Shown here: positions 1-5,821 of the stretch, piece after piece
How positions within the stretch are numbered: position 1 is the first letter of the stretch
How the letters are laid out: each line of letters begins with the position of its first letter
Assembly: GCA_032111745.1 (NCBI GenBank)
Contig: JAULUH010000246.1
Coordinates: 1 to 7,405 of the forward strand
Reading direction: 5' to 3'
DNA from: JAULUH01 sp032111745
GTDB taxonomy: Bacteria; Chloroflexota; Anaerolineae; JAAEKA01
Length of the DNA stretch: 7,405 bases
Translations under genes and position numbers: made by a program
Notes under the pieces: model-generated
The model's database searches: none
Seen by the model: only the letters and a program-made list of their open reading frames with translations
Told to the model about the DNA's origin: nothing

Positions 1-1
1 G

Positions 2-829
2 GGGGCTGGCGGCCAGCCGTTGGCCCAGGGCCGCAAAGCCAGTCTCATCCAGGGCAGGAGCGACCAGGCCTGGCTGCCACATCTCCCGTTCCCCAGGCAG
101 GCCAACCCGGTGGTTGCTCAGGTTGTACACGCCGTAGACGACGGCCAGGCTGTCACCCAGGGCCTCCCGAGAAGCGTGTGCCAGCACTGCAGCGGTGGTG
201 GCGGCGTTCAGTACCACCGCCGTCTCGACCAGAGCCGCGCGATAGCCAGGCATCTCGGCTACCTTAGGGCCGTGGACCCGGGACAGGGCATCGGCTGCAG
301 CCCGTACACTGACCATGATCTTGTCGACGATGGCCCGCACGGGCAGGTTCACGGCCACGCCGATGTAGCTGGCCGGAGCCAGGAACACGTCCACCGCGAC
401 CGTCACTGCACCACAACCGGTGTGGCCCATCACCACCACCAGGCGCACGCTGCCCATGTGAGCGACGGCGTAGTTGATGCTGCCAACGCACTCGTCCCCA
501 GGCACATTGCCGGCCACCCGCACCACGAACAGGTCGTTGGCGTGCTGGTCGAACAGCAGCTCCACCGGCACCCGGGCATCCGCACAGCTGAGCACTACCG
601 CAAAGGGCTCCTGCTTGGGCACCTGCCCCGGCACTTCCGCCAGTCCGAGGTCCGCAGCTACCACCTCAACCACATGGCGGACATCTTGCCCCGCCTGGCC
701 GGCCTCGTCCAGGGTTGTGGCAATGCCAAGGTTACCGGCCTCCAACATCTCGCGGGCCTCTGCAGCGTTACCAGGGACAATCTCCGCGCGCTGCTGGGTT
801 GGATCATAGTGCCAAACGATTTCAAGCAT
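2..829 (-). CDS. Beta-class carbonic anhydrase (3' end cut by window edge)
   Basis: Zinc enzyme that interconverts CO2 and bicarbonate, probably cytosolic since no signal peptide is seen. The 276 visible residues carry the beta-class zinc site: SCADARVP at residues 81-88 gives the first Cys ligand (C82) and the Asp84-Arg86 dyad, and GHTGCGA at 135-141 gives the His136 and Cys139 ligands. The segment between them (VVRVAGNVPGDE, 102-113) is also typical of the family. The region after 141 up to about 230 is longer and less typical than in compact bacterial beta enzymes. The start is ATG at 829, preceded by GGAGG four bases upstream. No stop occurs before the window edge, so the C-terminus is missing. 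It lies 73 bases after the glycosyltransferase gene and may be co-transcribed with it. The family call is firm; whether it supplies bicarbonate for biosynthesis or serves pH balance cannot be told. Confidence 0.93.
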   Translation of the reverse strand, partial: MLEIVWHYDPTQQRAEIVPGNAAEAREMLEAGNLGIATTLDEAGQAGQDVRHVVEVVAADLGLAEVPGQVPKQEPFAVVLSCADARVPVELLFDQHANDLFVVRVAGNVPGDECVGSINYAVAHMGSVRLVVVMGHTGCGAVTVAVDVFLAPASYIGVAVNLPVRAIVDKIMVSVRAAADALSRVHGPKVAEMPGYRAALVETAVVLNAATTAAVLAHASREALGDSLAVVYGVYNLSNHRVGLPGEREMWQPGLVAPALDETGFAALGQRLAASP

Positions 830-833
830 AGGT

Positions 834-838
834 CCTCC
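834..838 (-). promoter_or_regulatory. Ribosome binding site of the carbonic anhydrase
   Basis: On the minus strand GGAGG lies four bases before the ATG at 829 (TTGGAGGACCTATG). It supports this start and argues for efficient initiation of the carbonic anhydrase independent of the upstream gene. Confidence 0.6.
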
Positions 839-902
839 AAGAGAGAGTGAGGTTGAACAACAAACAGGCTTAAGGCAGCTCGGCCGGTCCGCACCAACTG
901 GT

Positions 903-2057
903 TCACAGACCAGAAGGGGCTGATCTTGCTCCAGCGTGCAAGACGTGCTCGGCGATGTCCAGGGCAGCGCGCGGGCGGCCCAAGCGAGCGCTGTTGCGCC
1001 GCATGATCGCCAGGCGCTCGGGGTCCGCCAACAGGGAAACGACCGCGTAGGGAACCATCTCCGCCCCTCGCAGCTGCACACCCGCGCCAGCGCCGGTCAC
1101 GAAGTCGGCGTTCCACTCCTCCTGGCCGGGGATGGGCGACACCACCACCATGGGCGCCCCACGCGCCAGCGCCTCGGCAGTAATCAGCCCACCCGATTTG
1201 GTGATGACCATGTCACTGGCCACCAGCAGATCATCCACGTAGTCCACAAAGCCCAGCTGGCGCAGCTGCACCTGGGGCGTGCTTTCCAGGCCAGCCAGGG
1301 CCTCCTGCATCTGCGCGTTGCGGCCGGCGACCGCCACCACGGTCATGGAGATGGGGCTGCGCAGCAAGAGCTCCACCATGTGCCGGACCCGCTCGGGAAG
1401 CAGGCCACCGGCGAAGAGGATCACCACCGGCCCGCCGGGCAACTCATGCTTGGCGCGCACCGCGGCCGGGGACTTGGGTTTAGCAATCGCCGGATTTATC
1501 GGAATACCGGTTGCGTGCACTAAATCCGCATCGATGCCCCAGTCCATCAGCACCTGGCGCATCAGGTCGCTGGCTACGAAATAGGCGGCAACCCCCGGCA
1601 TGAACCAGCTGGCATGATGCATGAAGTCGGTCAGCACCACGTAGTCCGGCTGGCCAAAGCCATACTCCTTGCGAAAGCCCTCGATGACCATGGAGGCAAA
1701 AGGCATGGTGGATAGAATGATATCGGGCTGTAGCCGATACAGATACGCCAGCAACTCCTGGTAGAAGATCATCTGCAGGCTGGCCAGGACACGATTGGTC
1801 TCCAGCACATCCTCGACCCCCCTCCCTTTCTTAGCATCGGTAGTGGTATAAAGCAGCTTCCAGAGCTGAGGGGTTTTCTGGCTAATCCGATCGTACCACT
1901 GCTTGAGCTGGCCGCCAACCAGGGGCGAGGAAAAAGCCAGCAGGTCGGCCACGTACACATCCTGCTCGCCCAGCTGGTGGAAAGCCTTTTCCAGCGAACG
2001 CGCCGCACTGACGTGGCCTGAGCCCAGGGAGGCATGAATGATGAAGATACGTGGCAT
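903..2057 (-). CDS. MGDG synthase / processive diacylglycerol glycosyltransferase family protein (GT28-like)
   Basis: Probably transfers a sugar from a UDP-sugar to diacylglycerol at the inner face of the membrane, making glycolipids, as UgtP and plant MGDG synthases do. The 384 residues show the two-domain layout of the family. The N-terminal acceptor domain has the glycine-rich loop LGSGHVSAA (11-19), PDIILSTMPF (111-120) and the TDFMHHASW block (143-151). The C-terminal donor domain has FAGGLL (215-220) and the nucleotide-sugar signature KSGGLITAEALARG (287-300) followed by SPIPGQEEWNADF (307-319). Length matches the family. The start ATG at 2057 is fixed by an in-frame TGA nine bases upstream; a GAGGAG lies 15 bases upstream, a longer spacing than usual. 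It follows mutM by 91 bases. Family members differ in sugar (glucose or galactose) and number of sugars added, so the exact product cannot be named. Confidence 0.88.
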   Translation of the reverse strand: MPRIFIIHASLGSGHVSAARSLEKAFHQLGEQDVYVADLLAFSSPLVGGQLKQWYDRISQKTPQLWKLLYTTTDAKKGRGVEDVLETNRVLASLQMIFYQELLAYLYRLQPDIILSTMPFASMVIEGFRKEYGFGQPDYVVLTDFMHHASWFMPGVAAYFVASDLMRQVLMDWGIDADLVHATGIPINPAIAKPKSPAAVRAKHELPGGPVVILFAGGLLPERVRHMVELLLRSPISMTVVAVAGRNAQMQEALAGLESTPQVQLRQLGFVDYVDDLLVASDMVITKSGGLITAEALARGAPMVVVSPIPGQEEWNADFVTGAGAGVQLRGAEMVPYAVVSLLADPERLAIMRRNSARLGRPRAALDIAEHVLHAGARSAPSGL

Positions 2058-2148
2058 GACGATTCAATCTTTCTCCTCGGTCCGACAAGGGTCCGGCACC
2101 AGCAGATCACATACCGTCGATGATCACGAGGTGGTTGGGACTGCGGTA

Positions 2149-2982
2149 CTAACGCGCCACCATCACGCCGGGCTGGCAGGTGCGGCAGAAATGGGTAGCC
2201 GAGCCCTGCCGCTTCACCTCGCTGATTGCACTGCCGCAGCGCGGGCAGAGCGAGCCACCCTTGCCGTGCACGGACAGAAAGTCGCGCACCTCGACGTCGA
2301 TCTGGTCACCTAGCCGTGCACTCAGGGTCTGAATGGCCTCGTCCAGCACGGTCTGCATAGCATGGTGCAACGCGGCCACGTCGTCTGGGGCCAGGCTGGA
2401 CCGGCGACGGAACGGGTAGAGGCGGGCTCGCCACAGGATCTCGTCGGCATAGGCGTTGCCAATGCCGGCCACAAAGGTCTGGTCGACCAGCACACCCTTG
2501 ATCTCGCCGCGCCGCGCCCGTAATCGCTCACGAAACACCTCCAGGGTCAGCGCCGCATCGTTGGCTTCCGGCCCGAGACTGGCAAAGGTGGGCACCTCTT
2601 CCGGATCATGCACCACGTACACCTTGCCCATGTCCCGCGCATCGTGGTAGCGCAACTCCTGGCCATCCACCAGTCCCAGCACCAGGGCATCGCGACTGCG
2701 ATGGCGAGCCAGAGGCCTGCCATAACGCAGGCGGCCAGCCAGCATGGGATGTATGACCAGCACTGCGTCGCTGTCGAGAAACAGCAAAAGGAATTTTCCT
2801 CGGCGCTGCACCCCGCTGAAGCTCCGGCCAATCAGATGGGGGGCAAGCTCCTCGCCAGTCTCTGTCGCCAGCAAGTTGCGCACGATCAGGGGGCGCAGAA
2901 TTTCAACCGAAACGATCGGCACGCCCACAACACGGCCGGCCAGCACATGGCGAATGACCTCCAGGTCGGGAAGTTCAGGCAT
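2149..2982 (-). CDS. mutM: Formamidopyrimidine-DNA glycosylase (MutM/Fpg family)
   Basis: Base-excision repair enzyme that removes oxidised purines such as 8-oxoguanine and formamidopyrimidines and then cuts the abasic site. The start at 2982 is chosen because it yields MPELPDLEV, where Pro2 after Met removal is the catalytic amine and Glu3 the acid; a longer reading from a TTG at 3039 would bury these. The 277 residues also hold the conserved Lys63 (RRGKFLLL), Met80 of the void-filling set (HPMLAGRL), the helix-two-turn-helix region VAGIGNAYADEILW (171-184), and a C-terminal zinc finger with C246, C249, C266 and C269 ending in CQPG. Two positions differ from classical Fpg: the finger Arg is Ser261, and the void-filling Phe is Met118. 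It sits between ybaK (69 bases) and the glycosyltransferase (91 bases). Family membership is firm; lesion preference within the Fpg/Nei family is less certain. Confidence 0.93.
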   Translation of the reverse strand: MPELPDLEVIRHVLAGRVVGVPIVSVEILRPLIVRNLLATETGEELAPHLIGRSFSGVQRRGKFLLLFLDSDAVLVIHPMLAGRLRYGRPLARHRSRDALVLGLVDGQELRYHDARDMGKVYVVHDPEEVPTFASLGPEANDAALTLEVFRERLRARRGEIKGVLVDQTFVAGIGNAYADEILWRARLYPFRRRSSLAPDDVAALHHAMQTVLDEAIQTLSARLGDQIDVEVRDFLSVHGKGGSLCPRCGSAISEVKRQGSATHFCRTCQPGVMVAR

Positions 2983-3051
2983 GGCTGGCAGCCACCGGCG
3001 ATCTCGGCCGGCACCAGGTGCCCGCTGCAGCAGCGCCAAACTGGTGGGGTT

Positions 3052-3537
3052 TCATTCCGTCAGGTCAGTCAGAGTAGCTTGCAGCAGTGCCAACAGGGGC
3101 TCCACCGGCACCAATACGCCCGCGCCTTTCTTTCCGGCGCTGATCTCGATCTGCTCGAAGAGGATAGCAGTCTCGTCCACGAAGACGGGCCAGTGCCTAT
3201 CCATCAGAGCCAGGGGCGAGATGCCCCCCTTCTCCAGGCCGGTCAGCTGCTCGGCCTCCCGGTGCGAGGCCATCTGCACTTTCTTCTCGCCAGCTGCAGC
3301 TGCCAGCTTTTTCAGGGCCAGCTGTGCATCCCCTGGCACCAGGGCCAACAATGGCCGGGCACCTGGCCGCTCAGGCAGCACCACCAGGGTCTTGAAGGCC
3401 TGCTCGGGGGGCAGGCCCACTGCGGCCGCCACCTCCGCAGCCGAGAGGTGCTCCTCCACGACGTAACTCAGTGGGTCATAAGGGATACCGTGCCCCTCTA
3501 GCACACGCATGGCGAGGGTCTTGCCAGGCCTGGACAT
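3052..3537 (-). CDS. ybaK: YbaK/EbsC-type Cys-tRNA(Pro)/aminoacyl-tRNA deacylase
   Basis: Trans-acting editing protein of the YbaK/ProX superfamily; E. coli YbaK hydrolyses Cys-tRNA(Pro) made by mistake by prolyl-tRNA synthetase. The 161 residues have the full single-domain layout and length: FKTLVV (48-53) with the conserved Lys49, LALVPGDAQLALKKLA (64-79), then GEKKVQMA (83-90), and TGLEKGGISP (99-108), the Gly-rich loop next to the active site. The ATG at 3537 matches the usual N-terminus (a short lead, then the first helix TLAMRVLEGHGI), but only a weak Shine-Dalgarno is visible. Its start lies 13 bases after a strong hairpin that follows the EEP gene, and its stop is 69 bases before mutM. 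The family is clear; the exact tRNA substrate may differ from that of the E. coli protein, since related members act on other mischarged tRNAs. Confidence 0.92.
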   Translation of the reverse strand: MSRPGKTLAMRVLEGHGIPYDPLSYVVEEHLSAAEVAAAVGLPPEQAFKTLVVLPERPGARPLLALVPGDAQLALKKLAAAAGEKKVQMASHREAEQLTGLEKGGISPLALMDRHWPVFVDETAILFEQIEISAGKKGAGVLVPVEPLLALLQATLTDLTE

Positions 3538-3550
3538 ACGACTTGACGCA

Positions 3551-3580
3551 GTGCCGGGCGCTGTTCGCAGCGCCCGGCAC
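3551..3580 (-). terminator. Perfect 13-bp hairpin after the EEP gene (terminator-like, no U-tract)
   Basis: GTGCCGGGCGCTG and its exact reverse complement flank a four-base loop (TTCG on the plus strand, CGAA on the minus strand). The stem begins 12 bases after the EEP stop codon, which is where a terminator or 3'-end protecting structure would be. On the minus strand the bases after the stem (TGCGTCAAGT) are not T-rich, so this is not a classical intrinsic terminator. It ends 13 bases before the ybaK ATG, so it could also affect translation or act as an attenuator. The structure is certain; its role is inferred. Confidence 0.6.
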
Positions 3581-3592
3581 CAGGATCAGGGT

Positions 3593-4819
3593 TTATTTGA
3601 CGCCCGGTACATAGACGTCAACCCACACCAGCCGGTGGTCGGAGCTGGGGAAGGGGAACACCCCCACCAGCGGGAACAGAGGATCATCGGTCGTGGGCCA
3701 GAAGACCGCCGCGTCATCGATGCGCAGGCTCTTGCTGGGCAGCACATAGTCCGCCCGCAGGTTGCCCGGTGTATTGTCGGCGAAGTCGGCAGTATCATAG
3801 GCAGGGTCGCCGATATGGCTGGCGTTGGCGCCGCCCTGCAGCGCAGCCTGCTCCGGGCCACCTGCGCTGCTCGGTGTTACCTTCGTGTTCACCTGGGGAT
3901 GATCCAGCAGCTGCTGGATAGCACCGGGTATGCTGTCGCCATCATAGGGATCGGAGTTCTCGTCACCTGCAATGACGAAGGGATCCCCAGGGGTGAGGCC
4001 GCCGTAGATGCCGGCATCGTCGTAGATGTATCCATTGCGGGACGGCAGGATGTAATCCGCCCAGAAGCGAATCTCGTCGTAGTTGCGCGTCCCGTTGCGA
4101 TCCTCAGGACCGTCAAACACCGGGGGCGTGGGGTGGCTCACCAGAAAATGCACGGTCTTGCCGTCGATCAGGATCGGCACATCCCAGTGGCTCTTGGACG
4201 AAAGCCGGAACACCGCCAACTCCTGGGGCGAGTACCAATCTGCCGGATCAGGTGTGTTGGGATCGTCAGGGAGCAAGGCACCCGGCATGTCTTTCCACAG
4301 GAAGAGCTGGAAAGTACGGATGTGTTCGTAGTCGATGGGATAGCGCGAGTACACGGCCATGCCAAACTGGCCCGGGAAGAAGCCAAAGCCGAAGGCATCG
4401 TCGGGTCCACCCACGACTCCGTTGTTGTTCAGGTCGAAACCCGAGGGGATACCGGTGTTGGATGGGGCCACATAGAAATACGGGTACGCAATGGGCTGGG
4501 CGCCGTTCTGCGGGATTGCCAGGTAGTTGTCTCGAAACAGCTGGGCGGCTACTCCGCCGGCGTCGTAGTCGAACTCGTTGATCAGCAGCACGTCAGGCTG
4601 GGTGCGCTGGATGATCTCGGCCACCGTCCTGGCCTGAACGTTGTTGGGGGTCGAGAGGTCAGCGATCAGGCCGCCGGCGCTGAACCGATTGAGGGATGCG
4701 TTGAAAGTGGCAAACCGAACCGGTGCCGGCTTGGCTGCCTCGGCCGGTAGCACCGCCAGGAAGGCGGTAACCACCAGCACGACGACCACCAAGGTCTTCA
4801 AGGATCTGTTCCTACGCAT
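3593..4819 (-). CDS. Secreted endonuclease/exonuclease/phosphatase (EEP) family protein
   Basis: Predicted exported metal-dependent hydrolase of the DNase I/EEP superfamily, acting on nucleic acids or phosphate esters outside the membrane. The start at 4819 is supported by AAAGGAG eight bases upstream and by the signal peptide that follows: a basic lead MRRNRSLK, a hydrophobic core VVVVLVVTAFLAVLP and a likely cut after AEA (26-28). The active-site set looks complete in the 408 residues: Asn40 (FATFNAS), Glu82 (LINEFD), His229 (LVSHPTPP), Asp286 and Asn288 (IAGDENSDP), Asp357 (LRADYVLP) and SDH at 393-395. An Asp/Asn-rich loop at 129-140 (DLNNNGVVGGPD) resembles an EF-hand calcium loop inserted in the domain. 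It lies 138 bases after the hydrolase gene, with a possible own promoter, and is followed by a hairpin. Nuclease versus phosphatase activity cannot be decided from sequence. Confidence 0.85.
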   Translation of the reverse strand: MRRNRSLKTLVVVVLVVTAFLAVLPAEAAKPAPVRFATFNASLNRFSAGGLIADLSTPNNVQARTVAEIIQRTQPDVLLINEFDYDAGGVAAQLFRDNYLAIPQNGAQPIAYPYFYVAPSNTGIPSGFDLNNNGVVGGPDDAFGFGFFPGQFGMAVYSRYPIDYEHIRTFQLFLWKDMPGALLPDDPNTPDPADWYSPQELAVFRLSSKSHWDVPILIDGKTVHFLVSHPTPPVFDGPEDRNGTRNYDEIRFWADYILPSRNGYIYDDAGIYGGLTPGDPFVIAGDENSDPYDGDSIPGAIQQLLDHPQVNTKVTPSSAGGPEQAALQGGANASHIGDPAYDTADFADNTPGNLRADYVLPSKSLRIDDAAVFWPTTDDPLFPLVGVFPFPSSDHRLVWVDVYVPGVK

Positions 4820-4827
4820 GGGATATA

Positions 4828-4834
4828 CTCCTTT
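4828..4834 (-). promoter_or_regulatory. Ribosome binding site of the EEP gene
   Basis: AAAGGAG on the minus strand, eight bases before the ATG at 4819. It decides the start: the frame is open up to a GTG at 4900, but that longer version would put 27 residues ahead of a clean signal peptide. Confidence 0.7.
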
Positions 4835-4923
4835 CACTGAACCACTGACAAATCTCCAGGGCATCTCTACCTGCTCCAATCGCCCAGCCGTCTGCGTCAC
4901 GTCCAGGCTGGCGGTACAGAGCT

Positions 4924-4952
4924 ATTCTAACCGATCCTGCACTGCAGCGCAA
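4924..4952 (-). promoter_or_regulatory. Possible sigma70-type promoter for the EEP gene
   Basis: On the minus strand TTGCGC (4952-4947) and TAGAAT (4929-4924) are separated by 17 bases. The -10 matches TATAAT at five of six positions, the -35 matches only TTG of TTGACA. It lies in the 138-base gap after the hydrolase stop and would leave a leader of roughly 95-100 bases before the EEP start. Such matches occur by chance, so this is tentative. Confidence 0.3.
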
Positions 4953-4957
4953 CCCCC

Positions 4958-5821
4958 TCAGCCCGACAACAGGCGCTCAACCCAGTCGGCTACTACCGCG
5001 GCCGTCCGCACTGGTGCCTCCAGCGGCACCAGGTGCCCGGCCTCTGCCAGCTCGACAAAGGTGTCGGCCGGGCGCTCCCGCTGCCACTTGCGCCAGGCAG
5101 CCTCCGAGAGGGTGTCTGACCAGGCGCCTCGTATGGCCAGGATGGGCAGGCTAGCCGCCCGGAGCCGGCGCCATACATAAGGCGGCGTGCCGTAGATATA
5201 GGCCTCCCATTCCCTGGGATAGGCCAGCCGGTAATCGCCATCAGCCGTAGCTACCAGGCCATGCGCACCGAAATCGGCCAGCACCTCTTGGGGGAACCGG
5301 CGGAACGCTCGCTTGGAGCGATGAAACTCCACACCCTCCTCCACCGAGTGGAAGCGGTCGGGCCGCGCCAGGGTCTTGGCGATCAACCGGGACCGCCGCC
5401 GCAAAGGTGGCGGCGTGGCCCGGACAGCCAGCCAGAACCGGGTATCAAAGAACACCGGGTCGATCAACACCAGGCCACGGAAGAGGTCAGGCCGTTTCCC
5501 CGCGGCCAGCATTGTAGCCACAGCTCCCAGGGAATGGCCGGCGCCGATGACCGGCGCCATGCCTGTCGCCTCGAGAAAGGCGATCAGGTCGTCCGCGTAG
5601 TCGGTCCACTCCATGTGCCCGGGAGGAGCACCTGCATCGTCCCAGGTCGCCCGATGGGCCAGGCCAAAGACGTGAAAGCGGCGCGCCAGCTCGCGCAGAA
5701 AGAGCCGGTAGGTACCGAACGGATAGGCGTTGGCGTGGTAGAAGTGCAGCAGCGGGCCATCGCCGCCCGCGTCGTACCAGTGGGCGCTGCCGCGGCCGAA
5801 ACTGGCAGAGTGTCGCTCCAT
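4958..5821 (-). CDS. Alpha/beta hydrolase
   Basis: Serine hydrolase of the alpha/beta fold, probably cytosolic since no signal peptide is seen; substrate unknown. The 287 residues contain an oxyanion-loop segment HFYHANAYPFGTY (26-38), the nucleophile elbow GAGHSLGAVA (93-102) with Ser97, a likely acid Asp236 in IRGAWSDTLSE (230-240), and the catalytic His263 in AGHLVPLEAP (261-270). The stretch 130-215, rich in Arg and aromatic residues, would be the cap domain. The start is ATG at 5821, with GGGAG about 11 bases upstream, which is rather distant. The frame of the upstream redox gene runs through the first 238 bases of this gene in another register; the conserved oxyanion segment lies in that overlap and shows that the hydrolase frame is the real coding one there. 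Esterase, lipase or haloperoxidase-like activity are all possible. Confidence 0.88.
   Translation of the reverse strand: MERHSASFGRGSAHWYDAGGDGPLLHFYHANAYPFGTYRLFLRELARRFHVFGLAHRATWDDAGAPPGHMEWTDYADDLIAFLEATGMAPVIGAGHSLGAVATMLAAGKRPDLFRGLVLIDPVFFDTRFWLAVRATPPPLRRRSRLIAKTLARPDRFHSVEEGVEFHRSKRAFRRFPQEVLADFGAHGLVATADGDYRLAYPREWEAYIYGTPPYVWRRLRAASLPILAIRGAWSDTLSEAAWRKWQRERPADTFVELAEAGHLVPLEAPVRTAAVVADWVERLLSG

Noticed and set aside
20..850. Long plus-strand open frame of 276 codons, His-rich
   Set aside because: It is the antisense shadow of the carbonic anhydrase, whose minus-strand frame has full zinc-site motifs and a ribosome binding site.
2058..2148. Possible promoter or structured leader before the glycosyltransferase
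   Set aside because: Only a GAGGAG site stands out; no convincing -35/-10 pair or long stem was found.
2998..3030. Small inverted repeats between ybaK and mutM (GGCACC/GGTGCC and CCGGC/GCCGG)
   Set aside because: Stems of five to six bases with poor loops are expected by chance at this GC content.
2983..3039. N-terminal extension of MutM from a TTG start
   Set aside because: Fpg needs Pro right after the initiator Met; the extension would abolish the catalytic amine.
2608..3501. Plus-strand open frames over mutM and ybaK
   Set aside because: Gln/His/Arg-rich, low-information shadows of two clear minus-strand genes; common in high-GC DNA.
3509..4750. Plus-strand open frame of 413 codons
   Set aside because: Antisense of the EEP gene and the ybaK start; it covers the hairpin and has no recognisable domain, while the minus frame has a signal peptide and a complete active site.
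4820..4900. N-terminal extension of the EEP protein from a GTG start
   Set aside because: The internal ATG has a strong AAAGGAG and starts a normal signal peptide.
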